Source: Chara braunii
Taxonomy: Eukaryota > Streptophyta > Charophyceae > Charales > Characeae
Assembly (NCBI GenBank): GCA_003427395.1
Contig: BFEA01000031.1
Coordinates: 136,161 to 200,160 of the forward strand
DNA: 64,000 nt
Direction of reading: 5' to 3'
In this document: in pieces, positions 56,165 to 64,000 of the stretch
How the letters are laid out: each line of letters starts with the position of its first letter
How positions within the stretch are numbered: the first letter of the stretch is position 1
The notes under the pieces: model-generated
The model's database searches: none
Seen by the model: the letters and a program-made list of their open reading frames with translations, nothing else
Told to the model about the DNA's origin: nothing
Made by a program: the position numbers and the translations under genes

Positions 56165-56390
56165 TGGGTGTTTCCCTACCGGCCGCAGCAGCAGGACCTG
56201 AGCAGCCACTTCCACTTGGCCCGATACTCGCGTATTGCAACGGGTTACAGGGAGGCACAACTCGCCCCAGCGAGTTACCAGTGTTGACTGGCCGTGGCCA
56301 CCAATCCTTCAGGCCACTGAAAGTGACGGCAACGGGAATAGAACCCAGCACCTACTGAGCTAGCCGACGGGACAATCGCAGCCCAGATAA
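56165..56390 (-). repeat. tRNA-like SINE (short A-B box spacing)
   Basis: Minus strand GTCGGCTAGCTCAGTAGGTG and GGGTTCTATTCCCG place an A-box-like and a B-box-like motif only about 10 bp apart, followed by about 190 bp of body. It lies head to head with the U6-like sequence. Confidence 0.45.
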
Positions 56391-56423
56391 ACTCGTAATC
56401 ATAAGATTTCCAACGGTCCTTGG

Positions 56424-56502
56424 GGACATCCGTTAATATGGGAATGATACAGAGAAGGGTAATTAGCATGGCCCCTGCGCAAGGATAGGATGACACGCTC
56501 CC
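56424..56502 (+). pseudogene. U6 snRNA-like sequence, degenerate
   Basis: GGGGACATCCGTTAATATGG, GATACAGAGAAGG, TTAGCATGGCCCCTGCGC and GATGACACGC follow U6 order (including the ACAGAGA box), with insertions (GGTA before TTAGCATGG; AGG before ATGACACG) and base changes. A U6 pseudogene or retroposed copy. The 3' end runs into C-rich sequence and the N gap, so a tail cannot be judged. Confidence 0.75.
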
Positions 56503-56521
56503 AGCCCACACCCCCGCCCCC

Positions 56522-57233
56522 NNNNNNNNNNNNNNNNNNNNNNNNNNNNNNNNNNNNNNNNNNNNNNNNNNNNNNNNNNNNNNNNNNNNNNNNNNNNNNN
56601 NNNNNNNNNNNNNNNNNNNNNNNNNNNNNNNNNNNNNNNNNNNNNNNNNNNNNNNNNNNNNNNNNNNNNNNNNNNNNNNNNNNNNNNNNNNNNNNNNNNN
56701 NNNNNNNNNNNNNNNNNNNNNNNNNNNNNNNNNNNNNNNNNNNNNNNNNNNNNNNNNNNNNNNNNNNNNNNNNNNNNNNNNNNNNNNNNNNNNNNNNNNN
56801 NNNNNNNNNNNNNNNNNNNNNNNNNNNNNNNNNNNNNNNNNNNNNNNNNNNNNNNNNNNNNNNNNNNNNNNNNNNNNNNNNNNNNNNNNNNNNNNNNNNN
56901 NNNNNNNNNNNNNNNNNNNNNNNNNNNNNNNNNNNNNNNNNNNNNNNNNNNNNNNNNNNNNNNNNNNNNNNNNNNNNNNNNNNNNNNNNNNNNNNNNNNN
57001 NNNNNNNNNNNNNNNNNNNNNNNNNNNNNNNNNNNNNNNNNNNNNNNNNNNNNNNNNNNNNNNNNNNNNNNNNNNNNNNNNNNNNNNNNNNNNNNNNNNN
57101 NNNNNNNNNNNNNNNNNNNNNNNNNNNNNNNNNNNNNNNNNNNNNNNNNNNNNNNNNNNNNNNNNNNNNNNNNNNNNNNNNNNNNNNNNNNNNNNNNNNN
57201 NNNNNNNNNNNNNNNNNNNNNNNNNNNNNNNNN
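56522..57233. other. Assembly gap (712 N)
   Basis: Run of N, flanked on the right by GC-rich CCCCCGGACCCCCGG repeats. Confidence 1.
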
Positions 57234-57626
57234 CCCCCGGACCCCCGGACCCCCGCCGGGGCCCCGGGGCCGGGGCTCGACAACCCTGCTTTTGAGAGAT
57301 GATGGCATTCTTGGATTTGCTGCTTTTTAGAGATGATGACGTCATTGAGGAGATCTTGTGTGTCATAGGTGCACCTTGCCTTCCATATCCTCAATGGATC
57401 CCTTGATTGGCACGTCAAATAGATACTGGAAGCCAAAGATCGAAGAGATTTGTCTCCACGCTTCTGTGTTTGCTCGCACTTTTTTTTTTTTTTTTTTTTT
57501 TTTTTTCATGCACTATTTCCTCTTGACCCCACTTGATACGGTCCCTAATTAGATCTTTTTTTTTTCTTTTCTTTCTATGATAATTATGAAACACCACCAG
57601 GCATCCCACGACCTAGTTAATGTAAT

Positions 57627-57833
57627 ATGGGCCTTGCCACACCACACCACTCTCGAAATGTGAAAAAGACAAAAATGTGGCGGTAGCATCTGGCCATGTT
57701 CTAGCCGGAAGTTCATTCTCATTTTGCACGTTCTGAAGTGGTGTGGCCATCTGGTGCGCGCATCTGGCCATGTTCGAGCGGGAAGTTCATTCTCATTTCG
57801 CACATTCCTACAGTGGTGTGGTGATGCCCTATA
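57627..57833. mobile_element. TIR MITE, GGGCC..CCACACCAC family
   Basis: ATGGGCCTTGCCACACCACA at the left and the complement of CAGTGGTGTGGTGATGCCCT at the right; internal duplication of CATCTGGCCATGTT with AAGTTCATTCTCATTT. Confidence 0.65.
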
Positions 57834-57957
57834 TCGTCAAACAGAGCTGCCCGCAGTGCCCAGAAAACCGTAGGCAGACAGGGAGAAGAGGACAGCAAAC
57901 GAGGGACTGTGACAAGCTGTTCCATAGAGAGTTTCACCTACTGATCAGGAGGCTTGT
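57834..57957 (-). ncRNA. Decayed hammerhead-family repeat
   Basis: Complement of the family body (GTCAAACAGAGCTGCCCG through ACGAGGGACTGTGACAAGCTG) with core CTGATCA (a catalytic G changed to C) and a broken helix II. It sits exactly between two MITEs. Confidence 0.7.
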
Positions 57958-57964
57958 ATATATG

Positions 57965-58138
57965 TATAGGGCCTCAACAGACCACTGTAGAAAATAAAAA
58001 AAGTGTGGGTGCATCTTCCACAGAAAGTGGCAAGATGCATTGGTTCCTATTTATAGTAACAAATGCATCTTGCGACTGTCTGTGGGAATATGCACTCGTA
58101 CTTTTCCCGTTTGGACAGTGGTGTGCCGAGGCCCATAG
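57965..58138. mobile_element. Whole-length foldback MITE
   Basis: Arms pair over most of the 174 bp: TATAGGGCCTC.. CCACTGT .. GTGCATCTTCC .. AAGATGCATTGG against CCAAT-like TGCATCTTGCGACTGT .. GTGGTGTGCCGAGGCCCATA. Its RNA would form a long imperfect hairpin. Confidence 0.7.
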
Positions 58139-58153
58139 AGAAGGGGCCCATGA

Positions 58154-58650
58154 GCCATAGAGCCTGGCCACACTACTCCCGGAAGAGTGGTGTTTTTGGG
58201 AGTGCAACGTCGCCACGCCACGCCAGTTCCCGAATTGGCCCTCGCCAGTTCCCGAATTGGCCCGCTCCAGTTCCCGAATTGGCCCGCGCCAGTTCCCGAA
58301 TTGGATCTGTCCGGTCGAATTCGGGCGCTGTCAGAATGGGGCTCCCGAGAGCACTCCCTCCCGAACTCAACGCCTGCAAACTTTAACCTGCCTTTTCGAG
58401 AGACCTCCCCTCCTTTGCTCCTCCGAGTTTCGTCCCAGACGGGACTGGAGCTGGAAGGGACAAACAGGGATTTCTGCCAGACTGCTTCACACCGATGGTG
58501 TCCACATGTGGCAACTGACATTTTTTCAGACTTGGAGCGCGGCGCGGTAGAGAGTGTAGTGTGGGCAAAGGCACTCTCGAGCAGATTTTCACTTCCGTAG
58601 CACTCCCGAAAATTTTCCAAACTCGGGAGTGGTGTGGCGGGGCCCATAGG
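58154..58650. mobile_element. TIR MITE with internal 21-bp tandem repeats
   Basis: Left CCATAGAGCCTGGCCACACT..GGGAGTGCAACG and right complement CTATGGGCCCCGCCACACCA..GGGAGTGCTACG. Four copies of CCAGTTCCCGAATTGGCCC lie at 58218-58300. Confidence 0.65.
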
Positions 58651-58765
58651 CTGAGAGGGAGAGGAGGACAACGACGAACGAGGGGCTGTCCCAGACTCTT
58701 TCGTCAGAGTTTCACTGTCTCGTCAGGAGGCTGTGAGCCCTCTACAGTCTGCAGAGTCCCTGATA
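58649..58765 (-). ncRNA. Near-intact type III hammerhead ribozyme repeat
   Basis: Minus strand: helix III strand CTGCAGACTGT (58755-58744), cleavage triplet GUA ending at 58743, stem-loop I (58742-58727), CTGACGA (58726-58720; N7 may be any base), helix II GACAG/CTGAC with one A-A mismatch, GAAA (58702-58699), then the return strand of helix III with one mismatch. All invariant core bases are present; activity is possible but weakened. Confidence 0.7.
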
Positions 58766-58845
58766 GTTGTCTCAGCTTGCCTGTATCTATTTATGGGTAC
58801 GGTAAAATATGTATCTGCATCACCAACTGAGACATCAACTGGGAC

Positions 58846-58994
58846 ATCTACATGTCTCAGTTGGTGAGACATACCAGTGGCATTCATGAGGTTGGAGGTT
58901 CAATCCCTATTTGCCTTATATACCTTGCTGGGCAAGCTTGGCGCCCGCCACCTAGACAATTAGCCTTTTAAAAAAAAAAAAAAAAAAAAAAAAC
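58846..58994 (+). repeat. tRNA-derived SINE with poly(A)
   Basis: TGTCTCAGTTGGTGAGACAT, AGTGGCATTCATGAGGTTGG and B box AGGTTCAATCCC match the 13368 and 30828 copies. About 50 bp of body and A23 at 58972-58994 follow. It is inserted between two hammerhead copies. Confidence 0.75.
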
Positions 58995-59024
58995 TATTTA
59001 NAAATTATAATGCTCTATATAAGA

Positions 59025-59155
59025 GTCTGCGTAAACCATAGGCAGAGAGGGAGAAGATGACAACAAAAGAGGGGGTGTGACAAACTGTTTCGTCGGGGGT
59101 TCACCGACTCGTCAGGAGGCTGAACCCTCAACAGTCTGCAAAATCCCCTAACTGA
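59025..59155 (-). ncRNA. Hammerhead-family repeat with intact ribozyme (59080-59139)
   Basis: Minus strand in order: helix III 3' strand (59139-59131), cleavage after H17 at 59130 (triplet GUU), stem-loop I GAGG-GTTCAG-CCTC (59129-59116), core CTGACGA (59115-59109), helix II GTCGG/CCGAC with a 7-base loop (59108-59092), GAAA (59091-59088), helix III 5' strand ACAGTTTGT (59088-59080) pairing over 9 bp including two G-U pairs. Every invariant base is present. Topology is type III (open helix III), as in plant retrozymes and viroid-like RNAs. Downstream lies the family body: pyrimidine tract CTTCTCCCTCTCTGCC and ATGGTTTACGC. Confidence 0.85.
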
Positions 59156-59468
59156 TTACACTGAAAGTGATAAGCCACCTTAACCCTGGCTGTGGTTAGG
59201 CATCAACGACTGCCCGGCAACTGATACCTCTCTGAGGAGGTGGGGACCACCAACCACTGCCCTCAAGGTGCCTGTGACGAAAATCAAAGCAGACTATCAC
59301 TCACCCACACCAGATGGAAAACTCTACAGACTGTCTGTTCACACTCCATCAAAAGCCAGCAAAACACCCATGAAACAGAGAAAGGTTTGTCACAGCAAAA
59401 AAATACACTCTAGACACGCCGCTGGCACTAGAGCCACAGCATGGCCGCGTAGTGACGGCCCCGATATA

Positions 59469-59573
59469 TATCCTGACGAGTGGGTGAAACTCCGACGAAA
59501 CAGTTTTTCACAGCCCCTCGTTTGTTGTCCTCTTCTCCCTCTCTGCCTTACCGGGCAGTTCTGTTTGACTATA
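59469..59573 (+). ncRNA. Hammerhead-family repeat, 5'-truncated
   Basis: CTGACGA at 59473-59479, GTGGG/CCGAC helix II, GAAAC, then the body CACAGCCCCTCG..TTGTCCTCTTCTCCC to TCTGTTTGAC. Stem I and the 5' strand of helix III are replaced by TA repeat, so self-cleavage in cis is not possible. Confidence 0.75.
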
Positions 59574-59582
59574 TATCCACGC

Positions 59583-59628
<46 letters not shown>

Positions 59629-59647
59629 TCACAAAAAATATATATAT
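59583..59647. repeat. (TA)n microsatellite
   Basis: TA dinucleotide run with a CATCACAAAA interruption that resembles the end of the hammerhead repeat. Confidence 0.9.
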
Positions 59648-59868
59648 GAGAAAACTAGGACCGTAGTAGGGCACAATCACCGTTTTCAGTTTTAAATGTG
59701 TTTCTGTCATGACTTTGCGAATATTGCTCCAAAGCAAGGAAAATTGTGAATGTATCTAACCAAGCTTGAGGGTTGGGTGGGGATGTGTTCTATTCGAGGG
59801 ATGCCTGAAGTGCATTTAAAACTGAAAACGTGACTGCGCGGCAGTTAGCCCTATATATACACATATAT

Positions 59869-59988
59869 AGGGTTCAGCCTCCTGAAGAGTCGGTGAAACT
59901 CCGACGAAACAGTTTGTCACAGCCCCTCGTTTGTTGTCCTCTTCTCTCTCTCTGCCTACGGTTTACTGGGCAGTTCTGTTTGTGACGA

Positions 59989-59992
<4 letters not shown>
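59869..59992 (+). ncRNA. Hammerhead-family repeat, catalytic core intact but 5'-truncated
   Basis: CTGAAGA at 59882-59888, perfect helix II GTCGG/CCGAC, GAAA at 59906-59909. The copy starts at stem I (GGGTTCAGCC), right where self-cleavage would leave a 5' end, after TATATATA. Its 3' end meets a TA repeat and an inverted copy. Confidence 0.75.
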
Positions 59993-60035
<43 letters not shown>

Positions 60036-60045
60036 TATATATCAT
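59992..60045. repeat. (TA)n between inverted ribozyme repeats
   Basis: TA tract joining the 3' ends of two convergent hammerhead repeats. Confidence 0.9.
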
Positions 60046-60150
60046 CAAACAGAGCTGCCCGGTGAGCCGTAGGTAGAGAGGGAGAAGAGGACAATAAATG
60101 AGGGGCTGTGACAAACTGTTTCGTCGAAGTTTCACGGACTCTTCAGGATA
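60045..60150 (-). ncRNA. Hammerhead-family repeat (inverted partner)
   Basis: Minus strand: CTGAAGA, helix II GTC..GAC partly paired, GAAACAGTTTGTCACAGCCCC and the body. Stem I and the 5' strand of helix III are missing. Confidence 0.7.
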
Positions 60151-60230
60151 GTCTCTTGAATTAGTAATGTATTAGATGAGATAGATTTAAAATACATAAC
60201 ATAGATCTCTGAGATATTTCTATGAAATAT

Positions 60231-60310
60231 TTATATATGATTCTATAAAAGAAATACAAAGAAGATGATTCATGAATCATTCTCTTTGTATTTCTTTATA
60301 GAATCATATA
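60231..60310. repeat. Near-perfect palindrome, 40-bp arms
   Basis: ATATATGATTCTATAAAAGA.. to TGATTCA at 60270 is followed without spacer by its complement to 60310, with only a 1-base indel and a 2-base mismatch. Possible cruciform or long hairpin. Confidence 0.85.
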
Positions 60311-60415
60311 TAATCAGAATCAATTTATATATATATATATGTATATATATCGTCAAAATATATATATATACATATATATCATCACAAATGTATATATCTA
60401 TATATATATATTTAT

Positions 60416-60528
60416 AGGTTTTAGCCTCATGAAGAGTCAGTGAAATGCCGACGAAACAGTTTGTCACAGCTCCTCGTTCGTTGTCCTCTTCCCCCTGTCT
60501 GCCTACTGTTTACTGCGCAGCTCTGTTT
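60416..60528 (+). ncRNA. Decayed hammerhead-family repeat
   Basis: TTTTAGCCTCATGAAGAGTC shows the core CTGA changed to ATGA; helix II is weakened; GAAAC and the body to CTCTGTTTGACGAT are kept. Confidence 0.7.
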
Positions 60529-60539
60529 GACGATCTATG

Positions 60540-61560
60540 AGTGTTTTACAAAAAGGCATCCCACCATTGGCAGGGGCTTGGTCTCACCTACGCGCATTTA
60601 GTTTGAAGTAGTTTAAAGTTTAAACCATGTGAGGACTGGTTTCCAGGTAACGAAGGGAGACCGCTGGGGCGAGGTCCCATTCACAGTCGGATAGGAGTGT
60701 GGCCGATCCAGTGTGACACCGAGCGGCAGCGGCCAGACAGGTTCATTACGAATTTCTGGGCTGAGAAAACAAGAGAAAGGAAAAAAAAGAAGAAGAAGAA
60801 ACAGAGACCTCCCACCGGAATCACCGCAGAGTGCTTCCCAGCCATCAGATCACAAATGATCTGATGGTGGTGGTTGCAACAACAGTGAACAAAGTAACCG
60901 CCGCATTTTCTGGAATAAACTTGACTTCTGTCAGCACTGATCCTGACACCCTCCATATACTCCGTGATTGAAGGAGGGCTCCACCCAATGAGATAATTGC
61001 ACACAGCAAGTAAAATACTGAAAATCTTCTATCCAGTGGGCCTAAGGCCGACCCCACCCTCCTTTGGGGTTGGCCACACCCCCAACCGATTGAAAAGATT
61101 CTGGCGGGAAGCTTTCTTTGCAAGTGCATGCCCAGTGTTAAACCACCAGTACTTGGCCCACCTATTGGCCGCGGAAAAAAATAGAGTAGAAACGTTTCTA
61201 GTTGGATGAATTTGGGTGCTCCTGTAGTGGCCCGTACGTTTCCTAAAATCGTGTAGCGTTAACGGGCACGACTTTAGGAAGTACTAGTGGTTTAAGGAGA
61301 GGAGGAGGGGAACGAAGATCACCTTACTTTTTCGGATAATACATGTAAAATACTGACCGTGGGATCACGAGTACTGCACTGCAGGATTTGGGTCACTCAA
61401 CTGCCCCACAAACTCGTTTCTATCCTATCCCGTTGCCAGTGGGACCTCGTCCCTGTTGCTCTCTGAATTTAAAGGCTGCTTTTTTTCAGCAACAGAACAA
61501 AATAAAGCAAATATGCATATTAATTGAATAAGAGGGGGGGTGATAAGGAGGAGTCGTCAT
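60540..61560. other. Stretch with no supported gene
   Basis: Contains a 14-bp hairpin (TTCCTAAAATCGTG/CACGACTTTAGGAA, 61240-61281) and no domain-bearing ORF. Confidence 0.5.
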
Positions 61561-61567
61561 TGGGCTG

Positions 61568-61600
<33 letters not shown>

Positions 61601-61642
61601 AGAACTTTCATTGTGAGCTGGGAACCGGGCCCAGCGTCGTCA
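61568..61642 (-). repeat. Decayed module fragment with poly(T)
   Basis: T-run at 61568-61595 and the complement of GCTGGGCCCGGTTCCCAGC at about 61617-61635: hairpin 1 of the G-C type in minus orientation. Confidence 0.55.
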
Positions 61643-61939
61643 TTGGGCTTTTGCTGGTGTACATCTTCCTCTTCTTCTTCTCCTTCTTTATCTCTCTCCT
61701 CTTTCAAGTTCATTCATTTGTTTTTGACATTGGACGGCATTGTACTTTCTTCTGAATTTGCAATTCGAAATTAGTCAGGAATCAGGATCGTAACCAGAAA
61801 GGAAAAAACAGTCTTTTAGAGCTGGGACGCCTGATGCCGTCCGAGAGAGACACAGCACTGCTTATCAAAAAAAGAAAAAAAAAAAGAAAAAAAAAAAGAA
61901 AAAAAAAAAGAGGATAAGACGCTACAGAAGAGCATCCAG

Positions 61940-62034
61940 TCTGATGTTAGGGATGTTGAGCCCACCAATAAATGGAGCCTCCCCGGGAGCGCTGGTGGTG
62001 TCTGCTCTTACCAACACCCCTAGCACCCGTCCGG

Positions 62035-62075
<41 letters not shown>

Positions 62076-62128
62076 GAGTCTGGGCCCGGTTCCCAGCCTA
62101 TAATAGAACAGTTAAAAAAAAAAAAAAA
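61940..62128 (+). repeat. Two adjacent LINE 3' module copies with poly(A) tails
   Basis: The first has a decayed hairpin 1/2 (GCCCACCAATAAATGGAGC) and hairpin 3 GTGGTGT/ACACCCC around CTGCTCTTACCA, with a long A tail to 62072. The second is a short hairpin 1 (TCTGGGCCCGGTTCCCAGC) with A15. Confidence 0.7.
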
Positions 62129-62719
62129 AGGAGCATCCAGTGTAGACCAGCACCTCAATATTTTCCCAAGTGCATGTGGCCAAAGTTGGGGGTGAGGTGC
62201 ATGGACCAACAAGAAAAAAAAAAAAAGAAAAAAAAAAAGAAGAAAAGACACCTCTAACACAGCACTGCCACGCAGGTATATCTGTTAGAGAACCACATGC
62301 TGGGGGCAAGGTAATCATGACTCCCCTTCACCCATCTTGCCTTATGCAATGTTCCAGCGAGAGAATCTGTTGAAATAGCTACCCCAATTTTTTATTAATT
62401 TTCTTACGTTGGGGGCCGTGCGAACGCGTGCCCCACCTACCTACCAGAAATAATCCCGTATTGACACCTCCATGGGTGCGACCTAGGCCAGGCGAGTCCC
62501 GACAAGTGCAATGGGGGACCCTGGAACCTAGGCCATACAACTTCATGATCACGGATACTCCCCGACCAGGTCAGTATGACCCCAACTTTTTTGGGTGCCC
62601 AGTTCAACTTGTTTTGCCTTTTCTTTTTTCTTTTCTTTTTTCTTTTTTTTTCCTTTTTTTTCTTTTTGGCCACACTTTCTTGACCCTACCAAGGGCAGAG
62701 TTTTCTATTCTTCCTTTCT

Positions 62720-62728
62720 TTTTCTTTT

Positions 62729-62761
<33 letters not shown>

Positions 62762-62855
62762 CTTTTTTTTCTTTGTGGGCCTATTGGCTTCGATCCCCGC
62801 ATCTGTGGTGTATCAGGCTGGTACGTTACCTACTGGGCTAGCTCCTATTTCACTT
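62720..62855 (-). repeat. tRNA-derived SINE, head plus poly(A)
   Basis: Minus strand: AATAGGAGCTAGCCCAGTAGG (as in the 39918 composite), B box GGGATCGAAGCC about 35 bp on, then a long A tail (T-runs at 62720-62770). A minimal version of the composite's tRNA-like head. Confidence 0.65.
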
Positions 62856-63202
62856 TTTTTCTTTTTTTTGTTTTTAACCTTCATTTCTTTTTGTTCAATG
62901 AATCTGTACAACTTTCTTCCTTCTGTACCGTAGCAAAATAAGGCGGGGCCAGTAAAAGATGTGGACGGGTTCGCCATGCCTGTCGGCTGACCTGGTTGAC
63001 AGTCAGACTGCATGGTGTACCCAATGTAATAGATATGGCCACCCAGCATCCAATTGTGCTCTGTGCAGCCACCGTACTGGACATGGGCATCCAACAGAGG
63101 AATGTGAGTTCGGTGCTGGCCCACGACAGAGGGAAAGAGCAGGCTCCTCCCAGAAGACCTCAGCATCAAGCACAGAGCTACTGGCAATCCCGATCAGGGG
63201 CC

Positions 63203-63351
63203 AAGTCCCACTAGCAGCATTGAGTTTCCTCAACACCCGAATATGGACGTGTTTTTGGAGAGGTGCGGTTGAGGAAATTCGGCGTGATTTTCTGCACACA
63301 TTCCCACAAACAGGTCCAGATTCGAGCGTTGAGGAAACTCAATGCTGCTAG

Positions 63352-63359
<8 letters not shown>
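63203..63359. mobile_element. Foldback element (157 bp)
   Basis: AAGTCCCACTAGCAGCATTG and complement CAATGCTGCTAGCGGGACTT form the ends; inner sequence also pairs imperfectly, so the whole folds back. Confidence 0.65.
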
Positions 63360-63392
<33 letters not shown>

Positions 63393-63443
63393 CTCCATCT
63401 ATTGGTGGGGAGCAACACCTGCTGGAAACCGGGTCCAGCGCAA
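63359..63443 (-). repeat. Solo LINE 3' module with poly(A)
   Basis: Minus strand: GCTGGACCCGGTTTCCAGC, GCTCC.. loop CCACCAATAGAT, GGAG, then T25 (63359-63385 on plus). Hairpin 3 absent. Confidence 0.75.
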
Positions 63444-63479
63444 CTACCGTCTTCACCCGAATAATCCCAACTCCGCGAG

Positions 63480-64000
63480 GGGAGGCAAGGACGAGAAAAC
63501 TAGAAAAATTCTACCTATGGACAAATGCCTATCCCCGCAATAGCGAGATCTGCTAGAGAGATCGATGACGAAGGATAAAATATGGACAGCGCTTCTCCAG
63601 ATGAAGGAAGAAAAAACGCCCGGAATTGACGGTTTCTCCAATGAGTTTTGGGAAGCTATGCGGACGGATCTGAGCACGGACTTGTGGGAGTACCACCAGA
63701 AGGTATGGGAAGCCGGGGAAATGGGGAAAGTATTGGGGAAAGGAGTGTTGTCGTTACTATACAAAAAAAGGGGATAAGATGAATATCAGGAACTACAGAG
63801 CTATCACCCTTCTTACAGTAGTTTACAAAATGCTCTCCAAAGCCTTGACAAGTCGTATGGCGGCGGTCTTGGAAGACGTAATACACCCAGCCCATACAGG
63901 GTTCATGACCGGTAGGAACATACAGGAGAACATCCTGCTAGTAAATGAAGTGGTCAATTTTACACGTAGGAACCGAGCAAACGCAACCATTATTTTTATT
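63480..64000 (+). pseudogene. LINE RT region, continues beyond the window
   Basis: MTKDKIWTALLQMKEEKTPG, then FWEAMRTDL and GKGVLSLLYKK. An extra A in the A7 run near 63766 shifts the frame; after it come MNIRNYRAITLLTVVYKM, HPAHTGFMTGRNIQENILLV and ATIIFI (start of motif A) at the window edge. Close to the 44 kb LINE. Confidence 0.85.

Noticed and set aside
56275-57436. Long open frames of 270-363 codons
   Set aside because: Produced by the N gap at 56522-57233.
59869-59992. Active self-cleaving ribozyme
   Set aside because: Core is intact but the 5' strand of helix III is replaced by TA repeat.

Overview
This is a repeat-dominated eukaryotic nuclear segment. I find no intact protein-coding gene of clear host function; nearly everything recognisable is a transposable element, a broken piece of one, or simple sequence. 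Frequent poly(A)/poly(T) runs, target-site duplications, tRNA-derived and U6-like SINE sequences and CA/TA/CAA microsatellites show it is not bacterial or organellar. The element types (plant-type LINEs with a zf-RVT domain, a Ty3/gypsy gag-pol, PIF/Harbinger-like ends with an RWW..GTWEDL ORF, and CCHC-knuckle plus Lys/Glu coiled-coil ORFs) fit a streptophyte, and from memory of those ORF families a charophyte alga such as Chara. That is inference; no search was run. Two N gaps (29786-30554, 56522-57233), scattered Ns and a Nextera junction (36157-36194) mark a short-read draft assembly.

Layout. 1-1740: 3' end of a minus-strand LINE, a solo copy of a 3'-terminal hairpin module, and a decayed hammerhead copy. 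3.0-4.9 kb: local tandem repeats, two tRNA-derived SINEs, module copies. 5.1-8.84 kb (-): Ty3/gypsy gag-protease-RT pseudogene split by a 677-bp insert carrying part of a Ulp1-type protease. 9-17 kb: repeats, foldback and TIR elements, more module copies, a SINE. 17.1-22.2 kb: CCHC ORF, Asn-rich ORF, and a 5'-truncated LINE with a perfect 13-bp TSD. 23.26-26.84 kb: Harbinger-like element with 25-bp perfect TIRs and a nested foldback MITE. 27.2-28.3 kb: coiled-coil retroelement ORF with one stop. 33.08-34.22 kb: second Harbinger-like end (-). 34.2-35.5 kb: tandem repeats. 37.9-40.2 kb: two inverted copies of a tRNA/U6 composite repeat around a gag-like remnant. 41.1-41.8 kb: second Asn-rich ORF. 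42.38-47.96 kb: a LINE with an inverted 5' part (twin priming) and a 16-bp TSD. 49.5-55.8 kb: a non-LTR, non-LINE RT element (best guess Penelope-like) with about 740-bp direct repeats, interrupted by a LINE with a 12-bp TSD. 57.6-60.5 kb: MITEs interleaved with hammerhead-ribozyme repeats. 63.4-64.0 kb: module copy and the start of another LINE.

Two RNA-level systems stand out. (1) A dispersed short repeat encodes a type III hammerhead ribozyme; the copy at 59080-59139 keeps the catalytic core and all three helices, resembling plant retrozymes, and at least ten copies or fragments are present. (2) LINE 3' ends share a structured module of up to three hairpins, whose stems show compensatory changes while one loop (TGCTCTTATC) stays nearly constant; the same module also occurs alone with a poly(A) tail. 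It looks like the 3' recognition signal of this LINE group, reused by SINE-like passengers.

Genes here do not cooperate as a host pathway. The logic is parasitic: LINE machinery appears to mobilise module-bearing and tRNA/U6 SINEs, and Harbinger/Ulp1 elements seem to have spawned short foldback derivatives.
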